Below are positions 26,715 to 35,125 of a stretch of 64,000 nucleotides of DNA, piece after piece. The stretch is from Pseudomonas fluorescens (GTDB lineage Bacteria > Pseudomonadota > Gammaproteobacteria > Pseudomonadales > Pseudomonadaceae). The position numbers were made by a program, and so were the translations under genes. The stretch is from the NCBI RefSeq assembly GCF_900636825.1, contig NZ_LR134318.1, positions 4,770,001 to 4,834,000 of the forward strand. The letters are read 5' to 3'. Numbering within the stretch: the first letter of the stretch is position 1; each line of letters starts with the position of its first letter. The notes below the pieces were generated by a model. The model did not search any database. It was not told the DNA's origin and saw only the letters and a list, made by a program, of their open reading frames with translations.

Positions 26715-29123
26715 ATGAGCACCGAAAGTGCTTCGAGTCGGGGCCGGCTGTTGCCAAGCCTGCTCGGCATCCTGCTTCTACTCATGGGCCTGGCCATGCT
26801 GGCCGGGGGTATCAAGCTGAGCATGCTCGGCGGCTCGCTGTATTACCTGCTGGCAGGTATCGGCATTGCGATCACCGGCATTCTGCTGTTGATGCGCCGT
26901 CGCGCGGCATTGGGCCTGTACGCCATCGTGCTGTTTGCCAGCACCGTGTGGGCGCTGTGGGAAGTCGGTCTGGACTGGTGGCAACTTGTGCCGCGTCTGG
27001 CGATGCTGTTCGCCCTCGGCCTGGTCATGTTGCTGCCATGGTTCCGCCGTCCGCTGCTGCTCAACGGCCCTGCCCCGATGGGCACCGGCGCCTTGAGCGT
27101 GGCCGTAGTGCTGGCAGGCCTGACTGCGTTGGCCAGCCAATTCACCAACCCGGGTGAAATCAAAGGTCAACTGGATCGCGACAGCGTCGAAGGCATGACC
27201 AACACCGCCCCGGCCATGCCCGACGGTGACTGGAACTCCTACGGCCGCAGCGCCCACGGTGACCGTTATTCGCCACTGGCGCAGATCACACCGGCCAACG
27301 TAAGCAAACTGGTACCGGCGTGGACTTACCGCACCGGCGACATCCCTGGGCCGAACGATCCGGGCGAAACGACCGCTGAAAATACCCCGCTGAAAGTCAA
27401 CGGCATGCTCTACGTGTGTACTCCGCACAGCCAAGTGATTGCCCTTGATCCGGATTCGGGCAAGGAAATCTGGCGTTTCGATCCGAAGCTGAGCACGCAA
27501 AACGCGGCCAACTTCAAAGGTTGGGCGCACATGACCTGCCGTGGCGTGAGTTACCACGATGACGCGGTCTACGCGTCCGAGCAGAGCCCGACCGGTTCGG
27601 CCAGCCCGGCCCCGGCCAGCGCCTGCCCACGCCGCATCTTCCTGCCAACTGCCGACACCCGTCTGATCGCCTTGAACGCCGACACCGGTAAAATGTGCGA
27701 AGACTTCGGCGACAAAGGCCAGATCGACCTGTCTGCCAACATCGGCGGCTTCAACGCTGGTGGCTACTACTCCACTTCGCCTCCTGCGGTCACTAAAGAT
27801 CTGGTGGTGATTGGCGGTCACGTCACCGACAACGTCTCCACCGACGAGCCAAGCGGCGTGATCCGTGCGTTCGACGTGCACACCGGCAAACTGGTGTGGA
27901 ATTGGGACAGCGGCAACCCGGACGACACCGCGCCGATTGCCGAAGGCAAGACCTACACGCGCAACTCGCCCAACATGTGGTCGATGTTCGCCGTCGACGA
28001 AAAACTCGGCATGCTGTATCTGCCGATGGGCAACCAGACCCCGGACCAGTTTGGTGGTGCACGTACCCCTGAATCGGAACTGCACGCAGCCGGCCTGACC
28101 GCGCTGGACATCGCCACCGGCAAAGTGCGCTGGAACTTCCAGTTCACCCACCATGACCTGTGGGACATGGACGTCGGCGGCCAGCCAACCGTGATGGACA
28201 TCAAGACCGCTGATGGCGTGAAGCCTGCAGTGCTGGCTTCGACCAAACAGGGCAGCATCTACGTTCTGGATCGCAACACCGGCAAGGCTATTGTGCCGAT
28301 CAACGAGATTCCGGTGCCGCAAGGTGCAGTGGAAGGCGATCACACTTCGCCGACCCAACCGAAATCCGACCTCAACTTCATGCCGCCGCCGCTCAAAGAA
28401 CGCGACATGTGGGGCGTAACGCCGTTCGACCAGATGCTCTGCCGGATCGATTTCAAGTCCCTGCGTTATGACGGCCCGTTCACCCCGCCGTCGCTGCAAG
28501 GCTCGATCGTCTATCCAGGCAACTTTGGCGTGTTTGACTGGGGCGGCATCTCCGTCGATCCGGTGCGCCAGATCGCCTTCGTCAACCCAAGCTACATGGC
28601 GTTCCGTTCGAAACTGGTGCCAGCCGCAGAAGTGGCCGGCGGCCCGGGTCGCAAGAGCGAAACCGAAGGCGTGCAGCCCAACAAAGGCGCGCCATACGGC
28701 GTAATCCTCGAAGCACTGCTGTCGCCAATGGGCCTGCCTTGCCAGGCGCCAGCGTGGGGTTATGTAGCGGCGGTCGACCTGACCACCAGCAAAACCATCT
28801 GGATGCACAAGAACGGCACCGTGCGCGACAGCTCGCCAGTTCCAATCCCGCTGAGCATGGGCGTACCGAGCCTGGGCGGCACCTTCACCACCGCTGGTGG
28901 CGTGGCCTTCCTGAGCGGCACCCTCGACCAGTACCTGCGCGCCTACGATGTGAAAAATGGCAAGCAACTGTGGGAAGGCCGCCTGCCAGCAGGCGCCCAG
29001 ACCACCCCGATGACCTACACCGGCAAGGACGGCAAACAATACGTCCTCGTCGTTGCAGGCGGCCACGGCTCGCTGGGCACCAAGCAGGGTGACTATGTGA
29101 TTGCGTACAAACTGTCGGAATAA
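26715..29123 (+). CDS. gcd: Membrane-bound PQQ-dependent glucose dehydrogenase
   Basis: Protein of 802 residues. Five hydrophobic spans occupy about 10-145, anchoring it in the inner membrane. The periplasmic PQQ beta-propeller follows with quinoprotein motifs: WNSYGRSAHGDRYSPLAQIT, ENTPLKVNGMLYVCTPHSQV, TGKVRWNFQFTHHDLWDMD and VAGGHGSLGTKQGDYVIAY. It oxidises glucose to gluconolactone and passes electrons to ubiquinone, acidifying the surroundings. Length and order match Gcd of other pseudomonads. Its ATG follows a GGAG element. PQQ synthesis genes are not in the window. Confidence 0.95.
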   Translation: MSTESASSRGRLLPSLLGILLLLMGLAMLAGGIKLSMLGGSLYYLLAGIGIAITGILLLMRRRAALGLYAIVLFASTVWALWEVGLDWWQLVPRLAMLFALGLVMLLPWFRRPLLLNGPAPMGTGALSVAVVLAGLTALASQFTNPGEIKGQLDRDSVEGMTNTAPAMPDGDWNSYGRSAHGDRYSPLAQITPANVSKLVPAWTYRTGDIPGPNDPGETTAENTPLKVNGMLYVCTPHSQVIALDPDSGKEIWRFDPKLSTQNAANFKGWAHMTCRGVSYHDDAVYASEQSPTGSASPAPASACPRRIFLPTADTRLIALNADTGKMCEDFGDKGQIDLSANIGGFNAGGYYSTSPPAVTKDLVVIGGHVTDNVSTDEPSGVIRAFDVHTGKLVWNWDSGNPDDTAPIAEGKTYTRNSPNMWSMFAVDEKLGMLYLPMGNQTPDQFGGARTPESELHAAGLTALDIATGKVRWNFQFTHHDLWDMDVGGQPTVMDIKTADGVKPAVLASTKQGSIYVLDRNTGKAIVPINEIPVPQGAVEGDHTSPTQPKSDLNFMPPPLKERDMWGVTPFDQMLCRIDFKSLRYDGPFTPPSLQGSIVYPGNFGVFDWGGISVDPVRQIAFVNPSYMAFRSKLVPAAEVAGGPGRKSETEGVQPNKGAPYGVILEALLSPMGLPCQAPAWGYVAAVDLTTSKTIWMHKNGTVRDSSPVPIPLSMGVPSLGGTFTTAGGVAFLSGTLDQYLRAYDVKNGKQLWEGRLPAGAQTTPMTYTGKDGKQYVLVVAGGHGSLGTKQGDYVIAYKLSE

Positions 29124-29142
29124 GTTTTACCGGTAGTTGCAG

Positions 29143-29176
29143 AAAGGCGATGCCCCGCAAGGAGCATCGCCTTTTT
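29143..29176 (+). terminator. Terminator of gcd
   Basis: AAAGGCGATGC and GCATCGCCTTT arms form an 11-bp stem with an ten-base loop, followed by a T-run, 20 bases after the gcd stop. Confidence 0.92.
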
Positions 29177-29210
29177 TGTGCACGCCGAATTCGAATCCAC
29201 CGCATATCCC

Positions 29211-29306
29211 CTGTGGGAGCTAGCCCTGCTAGCGATTGCGGGCCTCACGTTCAACATCGTTGTTGACTGACAGGGCCCCATCGCTAGCAGGGCTAGCTCC
29301 CACAGG
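29211..29306. repeat. REP pair, CTGTGGGAGCTAGCCCTGCTAGCGAT type
   Basis: Inverted arms beginning CTGTGGGAGCTAGC and ending GCTAGCTCCCACAG. A variant of the second REP family in which GGCTTGCC is replaced by GCCCTGC. Confidence 0.9.
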
Positions 29307-29421
29307 TTGAGATGCGTGGGCTGTGGGAAATGTGCCTGTCCTACAAATGCTGGTGATTACGCGGAGTTTTCCGACAGGTCGCGTCGGTTGTGCATCGGAA
29401 ATGGGGTGGATAGGCTCTGAG

Positions 29422-29645
29422 GGTCGCTGCAAATTCAGCGACCGGGCGTCGCGGCCCGAGCTGTTCATTCGATTTGATGCATAATCGCCGACCCAAACGG
29501 GAGCGCTCAGGCGCTTGCTGTTTGGTTTGATGGTGGCTGTGCGCGGGATACCTTCGGGTATGCCGAGATTGCCGAATGGCTCGGTCCGCGAACCTGCGTA
29601 CAGCTGCCACCCTTTGTCGCGTCGCGGCGATTGAGAGTGACAGCC
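29422..29645 (+). ncRNA. Candidate structured leader RNA of the DUF6124 gene
   Basis: This stretch can fold into several clean helices. One has GGTCGCTG/CAGCGACC arms (29422-29443). One has CCAAAC/GTTTGG enclosing AGCGC/GCGCT (29493-29525). A longer one has GGTGGC...GCCACC (29532-29611) and encloses an ATACC-TTCG-GGTAT hairpin with a UUCG tetraloop. It ends just ahead of the ribosome-binding site of the next gene. Similar sequence is recalled ahead of DUF6124 genes in other pseudomonads. Whether it is a cis-regulatory leader or a separate small RNA is undecided. Confidence 0.6.
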
Positions 29646-29669
29646 CCACTTATCATTCGGAGCTTCACC

Positions 29670-30040
29670 ATGATCAAACCAACACCCAACCCCCCAAAGC
29701 GGACGGGACCACATCTTACGAATTCCCCGGTTCAAAGAGATTTTACGACGCCGCCGACCGTGCCCTCGACCACTATCTCAAACCCAACGCCTTGACCCTG
29801 CGCTTCCACAAACCCAGCACCATGTTCCAGGTGGGCCCCGATCAGGACAACGAAAGCCTGCTGGTCCACGCCTGCGAATCCCTGGCACAAGCCAGCCTCA
29901 TGACCAGCGACATCGCCGCCCACATTGATCTCCCGCAACGACGGACGATTCTGGCGATCCAGCAAATCATCATGCTCGCCGAACTGGCCGTGAATCGCGT
30001 GCTGGATAACGTAGACATCACCCCTCCCACAAACAACTGA
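29670..30040 (+). pseudogene. DUF6124 (formerly DUF3077) family protein, apparent -1 frameshift
   Basis: The natural start is ATG 29670 with GGAG seven bases upstream, giving MIKPTPNPPK, the usual beginning of this Pseudomonas family. That frame soon runs out of family sequence. The rest of the protein (DGTTSYEFPGSKRFYDAADR through LDNVD) continues in the -1 frame to 30040. The shift falls at 29691-29699 in CCCCCCAAAG. A single missing base, such as the G of a Glu codon after CCA or one C, would restore a protein of about 123 residues. The bases CCCAAAG also fit a slippery heptamer in the right register. A base-calling error is possible. Function of the family is unknown. Confidence 0.7.
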
Positions 30041-30049
30041 CCCATGCAG

Positions 30050-30137
30050 CAGCCGAGCTTGCTCGCGAAGGCGTCAGCACGTCCAATATCCATGGTGCCT
30101 GACCCACCGCTTTCGCGAGCAGGCTCACTCCCACAGT
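30050..30137. repeat. REP-like pair, GAGCTTGCTCGCGAAGGC type
   Basis: Arms GAGCTTGCTCGCGAAGGCG and CTTTCGCGAGCAGGCTCACT face each other over about 45 bases. A third variant of the local repeat family. Confidence 0.8.
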
Positions 30138-30167
30138 AGGATTGAGTACGGCGGAAGGTGATTGGGC

Positions 30168-30467
30168 GCTGTCAGGCCGCCATCGCTGGCAAGCCAGCTT
30201 CCACAAAATCAAGATCAAAAGATCGCAGCCTTCGGCAGCTCCTACAGTGAATGTGCGCAAACGGCAGGGCTTGGTCGCTGTCAGGCCGCCATCGCTGGCA
30301 AGCCAGCTTCCACAAAATCAAGATCAAAAGATCGCAGCCTTCGGCAGCTCCTACAGTGAATGTGCGCAAACGGCAGGGCTTGGTCGGCTGGCAGGCCGCC
30401 ATCGCTGGCAAGCCAGCTCCCACAAAATCAAGATCAAAAGATCGCAGCCTTCGGCAGCTCCTACAAA
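30168..30467. repeat. Three tandem copies of a 109-bp composite REP unit
   Basis: The unit starts at about 30168, 30277 and 30387. Each joins one arm of the second REP family (CGCTGGCAAGCCAGCTTCCAC) to one arm of the first (GATCGCAGCCTTCGGCAGCTCCTAC), then a unique GTGAATGTGCGCAAACGGCAGGG linker in the first two. Copies are almost identical; the third has an extra G and lacks the linker. Confidence 0.9.
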
Positions 30468-30592
30468 AGCAAAAGCGAACCCAAAAATCGCAGCCTCCCC
30501 GCGGCGCAGCCGCACCACTCCAGGATGAGCGCAAGCTCGGCTGCTGCTCTTGACCTTGATCTTGATCTTGATCCACGAGCGACATCGGAAGG

Positions 30593-30796
30593 CTTCGTTC
30601 CGGGATTGATCCGGGGGTGGGAGCGCAGCGACCGTTTGGCGCAGCCAAACACAGCGAGAGGAGGTGCAGCGAAGCAAACCGTAGGCGCTGCCCCCCGGAT
30701 CGATCCCGGAGCGAAGGAACCCCGAGCCACAGCGAGCGGGCCGAACGCAGGAGCAAAGCCTTTTCGGTTACCTTTTCGGCGTTTGGAAAAGGTGAC
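30593..30796. repeat. Large inverted repeat and repetitive intergenic sequence
   Basis: A 24-bp arm (30593-30616) matches the reverse complement of 30693-30716 at 22 positions. Between them lies a GTTTGGC-GCA-GCCAAAC hairpin. A second hairpin (GTTACCTTTTC / GAAAAGGTGAC, 30767-30796) precedes GTGACTCGCCGTAAGGGCGA, a phrase recalled from intergenic repeats of other P. fluorescens genomes. Nothing between 30468 and 31004 looks like a gene. Confidence 0.7.
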
Positions 30797-31004
30797 TCGC
30801 CGTAAGGGCGAAACCCTAAGCCGCCATCACCAAAGAAACGGATATTCACCCAAATCCCCAAGAACATGGTCGGCCCAAAGGCCGCCAAGCCCAAAGCGTG
30901 ACGCCTGTCAAAACCCTGAACACCCAAGCAGAAACACCCCCACCCATTGAAACCACCCACCCCCTGCCCCATCTAAGACCCATACTCCATTGCGCAGGTG
31001 CCCC

Positions 31005-33422
31005 ATGAGCGACCAGCAAGAATTCCCAGACAACCCCGACGACTACACCGAAGCCGAACACATCGAACACACCGCCTCCGGCAAAGGCCTGGCCCTGCCC
31101 GGCCAGAACCTGCCGGACAAGGTCTACATCATCCCGATCCACAACCGCCCGTTCTTCCCGGCGCAAGTGCTGCCGGTCATCGTCAATGAAGAACCGTGGG
31201 CCGAAACCCTCGAACTGGTCAGCAAGTCCGAACACCACTCCCTGGCCCTGTTCTTCATGGACACGCCGCAGGAAGACCCGCGCCACTTCAACACCGATGC
31301 CCTCCCCGAATACGGCACGCTGGTCAAGGTTCACCACGCCAGCCGCGAAAACGGTAAACTGCAGTTCGTCGCCCAGGGCCTGAGCCGCGTACGCATCAAG
31401 ACCTGGCTCAAGCATCACCGCCCGCCGTACCTGGTCGAAGTCGAATACCCGCACCAGCCCACCGAGCCGACCGACGAGGTCAAGGCCTACGGCATGGCGC
31501 TGATCAACGCGATCAAGGAGTTGCTGCCGCTCAACCCGCTATACAGCGAAGAGTTGAAGAACTATCTCAACCGCTTCAGCCCCAACGACCCATCGCCACT
31601 GACCGATTTCGCCGCCGCGCTGACCTCCGCCACCGGCCCTGAACTGCAAGAAGTGCTCGACTGCGTGCCGATGCTCAAGCGCATGGAAAAAGTCCTGCCG
31701 ATGCTGCGCAAGGAAGTCGAAGTCGCGCGTCTGCAGAAAGAGATCTCGGCGGAAGTTAACCGCAAGATCGGCGAGCATCAGCGCGAGTTCTTCTTGAAAG
31801 AACAACTCAAGGTGATTCAGCAGGAACTCGGCCTGACCAAGGACGACCGCAGCGCCGACCTCGAACAGTTCCAGCAGCGCCTGGAAGGCAAAACCCTGCC
31901 AGCGCAGGTGCAGAAACGCCTTGAAGAAGAAACCCACAAACTGTCGATTCTCGAAACCGGCTCGCCGGAATACGCGGTAACGCGCAACTATCTCGACTGG
32001 GCGACCTCGGTGCCGTGGGGCGTGTATGGCGAGGACAAACTCGACCTCAAGCACGCGCGCAAGATTCTCGACAAGCACCACGCGGGGCTGGACGACATCA
32101 AGGATCGCATTCTCGAATTCCTTGCCGTCGGTGCGTATAAAGGTGAGATCAGCGGCTCCATCGTGCTGTTGGTCGGCCCGCCGGGCGTGGGTAAGACCAG
32201 CGTCGGCAAATCCATCGCCGAATCCCTCGGCCGGCCGTTCTACCGCTTCAGCCTTGGCGGTATGCGCGATGAAGCCGAGATCAAGGGCCATCGCCGCACC
32301 TACATCGGCGCGCAGCCGGGCAAACTGGTGCAGGCGTTGAAGGACGTCGAAGTGATGAACCCGGTGATCATGCTCGACGAGATCGACAAGATGGGCCAGA
32401 GCTACCAGGGCGACCCGGCCTCGGCGCTGCTGGAAACCCTCGATCCGGAACAGAACGTCGAATTCCTCGACCATTACCTCGACCTGCGCATGGACTTGTC
32501 GAAAGTCCTGTTCGTCTGCACCGCCAACACCCTGGACTCGATCCCCGGCCCATTGCTCGACCGCATGGAAGTGATTCGCCTGTCGGGCTATATCACCGAA
32601 GAAAAAGTCGCCATCGCCAAGCGTCACTTGTGGCCGAAGCTGCTGGAAAAGGCCGGCGTGTCCAAGGGCAGCCTGAGCATCAGCGACAGCGCGCTCAAAG
32701 CCCTGATCGACGGTTACGCCCGTGAAGCCGGCGTGCGTCAGCTGGAAAAACAGATGGGCAAACTGGTGCGCAAAGCGGTGATGAAACTGATCGACGACCC
32801 AAAAGCGGTGATCAAGCTCGGCCCGAAAGACCTCGAGGCCTCGCTGGGCCATCCGGTGTTTCGTAACGAACAAGTGCTGTCCGGCACCGGTGTGATTACC
32901 GGTCTGGCCTGGACCAGCATGGGCGGCGCGACGTTGCCGATCGAAGCCACGCGTATTCATACCCTCAATCGCGGCTTCAAACTGACCGGGCAACTCGGCG
33001 ATGTAATGAAAGAGTCGGCGGAAATCGCCTACAGCTACGTCAGCTCGCACCTCAAGCAGTTCGGCGGTGATGCGAAGTTTTTCGACGAGGCCTTCGTTCA
33101 CCTGCACGTGCCGGAAGGCGCAACACCGAAGGACGGCCCAAGCGCCGGCGTGACCATGGCCAGCGCCCTGCTTTCGCTGGCACGTAATCAACCGCCGAAA
33201 AAAGGTGTGGCGATGACCGGCGAACTGACGCTGACCGGGCATGTGCTGCCGATTGGCGGCGTGCGCGAGAAGGTGATCGCGGCGCGGCGGCAGAAGATCT
33301 TCGAGCTGATTTTGCCCGAGCCGAACCGGGGTAACTTCGAGGAATTGCCGGATTATCTGAAGGAAGGGATTACCGTGCACTTTGCGAAGAAGTTTGCGGA
33401 TGTGGCGAAGGTTCTGTTCTGA
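31005..33422 (+). CDS. lon: ATP-dependent Lon-type protease, AsrA-like
   Basis: Protein of 805 residues with the full LonA layout. The N-terminal substrate domain begins YIIPIHNRPFFPAQVLPVIV. The AAA+ domain has Walker A GPPGVGKTS near 390 and MLDEIDKMG. The protease domain has catalytic Ser713 in PKDGPSAG with the dyad lysine downstream. It degrades misfolded and regulatory proteins in the cytoplasm. Sequence details and the inhibitor gene that follows match the second Lon of P. aeruginosa, AsrA (PA0779), more than the heat-shock Lon. The start at 31005 is the family start; the repeats upstream hide the promoter. Confidence 0.93.
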   Translation: MSDQQEFPDNPDDYTEAEHIEHTASGKGLALPGQNLPDKVYIIPIHNRPFFPAQVLPVIVNEEPWAETLELVSKSEHHSLALFFMDTPQEDPRHFNTDALPEYGTLVKVHHASRENGKLQFVAQGLSRVRIKTWLKHHRPPYLVEVEYPHQPTEPTDEVKAYGMALINAIKELLPLNPLYSEELKNYLNRFSPNDPSPLTDFAAALTSATGPELQEVLDCVPMLKRMEKVLPMLRKEVEVARLQKEISAEVNRKIGEHQREFFLKEQLKVIQQELGLTKDDRSADLEQFQQRLEGKTLPAQVQKRLEEETHKLSILETGSPEYAVTRNYLDWATSVPWGVYGEDKLDLKHARKILDKHHAGLDDIKDRILEFLAVGAYKGEISGSIVLLVGPPGVGKTSVGKSIAESLGRPFYRFSLGGMRDEAEIKGHRRTYIGAQPGKLVQALKDVEVMNPVIMLDEIDKMGQSYQGDPASALLETLDPEQNVEFLDHYLDLRMDLSKVLFVCTANTLDSIPGPLLDRMEVIRLSGYITEEKVAIAKRHLWPKLLEKAGVSKGSLSISDSALKALIDGYAREAGVRQLEKQMGKLVRKAVMKLIDDPKAVIKLGPKDLEASLGHPVFRNEQVLSGTGVITGLAWTSMGGATLPIEATRIHTLNRGFKLTGQLGDVMKESAEIAYSYVSSHLKQFGGDAKFFDEAFVHLHVPEGATPKDGPSAGVTMASALLSLARNQPPKKGVAMTGELTLTGHVLPIGGVREKVIAARRQKIFELILPEPNRGNFEELPDYLKEGITVHFAKKFADVAKVLF

Positions 33423-33433
33423 CCGGCAGCCCG

Positions 33434-33612
33434 TTGCCCCTCACCCCAGCCCTCTCCCCCAGGAGAGGGAGCCGACCGAGCGGTCTTGCGCTATTCATCG
33501 ACTGAAACACCGGATCGAATATGGATTCGCTGACGCACGCTCAGGTCGGCGTACCTCTCCAATATCCCCCGGTCAGTCCCCTCTCCCTCTGGGAGAGGGC
33601 TAGGGTGAGGGC
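33434..33612. repeat. Inverted repeat, CCCTCACCCCAGCCCTCTCCC type
   Basis: CCCCTCACCCCAGCCCTCTCCC with its GGAGAGGGAG partner at the left and CCCCTCTCCCTCTGGGAGAG with GGGCTAGGGTGAGGG at the right form nested inverted arms between lon and the inhibitor gene. The same phrases border the 103-bp array at 36104-36878. Confidence 0.8.
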
Positions 33613-33711
33613 TTGGCGCCAGTCCAGACATTGCAGCACTTCGGCAGTCACACATCGCCCCATCTTCAGTTATGCTCGCCGTTCGTCGTAACCGCCGGAG
33701 CTGCTGACCTT

Positions 33712-34104
33712 ATGTCCCCCACTCGCCTGTTTGTCCCCCTCGCTTTTTCCTTGCTGGCCGCCTGCGCCACGCAACCGAAACACAACGTGACCGTGGAAAA
33801 ACAAAGCGAATGCCCCGTGCGTTTAAGCAATGGGCAAAACCTGATCATCACGCTGCCGAGCAACCCGACCACCGGCTATCGCTGGGCTATTCAGGACTCT
33901 GCTGGCGGGGTTCTGCGGGCGCTCAGTCCCGAGGTTTACAGCAATCCTGAAGACGCCGGCGTGGTCGGCTCGGCAGGCATTTCCACCTGGCGTTTCCAAG
34001 CGTTCGCCCCCGGCACCGGGCGTCTGCGCCTGACTTCGCAACAACCGTGGGCGCCGGAAGTGCTGCCAGTGGAAACCTTCGACTGCGCCATTTCGGTGAA
34101 CTGA
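33712..34104 (+). CDS. icp: Chagasin-type cysteine protease inhibitor lipoprotein (I42 family)
   Basis: Protein of 130 residues. A lipoprotein signal peptide ends at SLLAAC (Cys18). The chagasin loops are present: NPTTGY at 51-56, the GTGRLRL segment, and QQPWAPE standing for the R-P-W motif. Such inhibitors block papain-like cysteine peptidases from the cell envelope. In P. aeruginosa the same gene (PA0778) also follows asrA, which supports both assignments. Physiological target in this bacterium is unknown. The start at 33712 gives the signal peptide. Confidence 0.85.
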   Translation: MSPTRLFVPLAFSLLAACATQPKHNVTVEKQSECPVRLSNGQNLIITLPSNPTTGYRWAIQDSAGGVLRALSPEVYSNPEDAGVVGSAGISTWRFQAFAPGTGRLRLTSQQPWAPEVLPVETFDCAISVN

Positions 34105-34141
34105 CTCCCTCAGCGCTCTTCCAGACCCAGCGCTGCCCTTT

Positions 34142-34274
34142 TGTGGCGAGGGAGCTTGCTCCCGCTCGGTTGCGCAGCAGCCGCAGAACCGGCGTATGGG
34201 GAACTCTCGCAATATCGCGTGCACCGAGTATTGGGTCGCTTCGCAACCCAGCGGGAGCAAGCTCCCTCGCCACA
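34142..34274. repeat. REP-like inverted pair, TGTGGCGAGGGAGCTTGCTCCC type
   Basis: Arms TGTGGCGAGGGAGCTTGCTCCC and its near reverse complement GGGAGCAAGCTCCCTCGCCACA lie about 110 bases apart, with GGTTGCGCAGC and a GGTCGCTTCGCAACC hairpin between. Confidence 0.88.
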
Positions 34275-34381
34275 CATGCGCATTTCACATTTCGCACGGG
34301 TGCTTTATCAGACAACCCAAGCATCCGCGCGCCACTTTGGCTAAAATGCCGGCCTTTTCCACCGACACCGCCGGAACCGCC

Positions 34382-35125
34382 GTGAGCAAAGAACCCGATC
34401 GCCTATTCGCCCAGCCTTTGGCCCAGGTGCCTGACTTCGCCTTCAACGAAGACGTGGTGCGGGTGTTTCCGGACATGATCAAGCGCTCGGTGCCGGGTTA
34501 CCCGACCATCGTCGAAAACCTCGGCGTGCTCGCGGCGCAATTCGCTCAGCCGAACAGCGTGCTTTACGACCTGGGTTCATCGCTGGGCGCCGTGACTCAA
34601 GCTCTGCGTCGCCATGTGCGCACTGACGGTTGCCGGGTAATCGCGGTGGATAACTCGGCAGCGATGGTCGAACGCTGCCGCGAATACCTCAATGGTCAGG
34701 ATTCGATGTTCCAGGAATTGCTGCCCGTCGAGGTCATCGAAGGCGACATCCTCGCCCTCGATTTTCAGCCAGCCTCGGTGGTCGCGCTGAACTTCACCCT
34801 GCAATTCATCGCTCCCGATGAGCGCACCGCGCTGCTGTCGCGCGTTCGCCACTCGCTGCTGCCGGGCGGCGCGCTGATTCTTTCGGAGAAGCTGCGCTTC
34901 AACGATGCCGAAGAACACGCGCTGCTCACCGATCTGCACGTGGCGTTCAAACGCGCCAACGGCTACAGCGAACTGGAAATCGCCCAAAAGCGCAGCGCCA
35001 TCGAAAACGTCATGAAGCCCGACAGCCTCGAAGAACACCGCGAGCGCCTGCTGGCCGCCGGGTTCTCGAAAGTCGTGCCGTGGTTCCAGTGTCTTAACTT
35101 TGCCTCGTTGATTGCCTTGCCATGA
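34382..35125 (+). CDS. cmoA: Carboxy-S-adenosyl-L-methionine synthase
   Basis: Protein of 247 residues from the GTG at 34382, the length of E. coli CmoA. The Rossmann SAM-binding motif is VLYDLGSSLGAVT, with VIAVDNSAAMVERC and EGDILALDF after it. It converts SAM and prephenate to carboxy-SAM, the donor for CmoB. An ATG at 34346 would add twelve residues not found in the family. The stop overlaps cmoB by four bases, so the two enzymes of wobble uridine 5-oxyacetate synthesis are co-translated. Confidence 0.92.
   Translation: MSKEPDRLFAQPLAQVPDFAFNEDVVRVFPDMIKRSVPGYPTIVENLGVLAAQFAQPNSVLYDLGSSLGAVTQALRRHVRTDGCRVIAVDNSAAMVERCREYLNGQDSMFQELLPVEVIEGDILALDFQPASVVALNFTLQFIAPDERTALLSRVRHSLLPGGALILSEKLRFNDAEEHALLTDLHVAFKRANGYSELEIAQKRSAIENVMKPDSLEEHRERLLAAGFSKVVPWFQCLNFASLIALP

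Noticed and set aside
26778..29066. A 762-codon open frame on the minus strand
   Set aside because: It is wholly antisense to gcd, whose product matches its family over the full length. The open frame results from G+C-rich codon bias.
30142..30972. Open frames on both strands with repeated peptides
   Set aside because: They are translations of the tandem REP units and of the inverted repeat, with no ribosome site.
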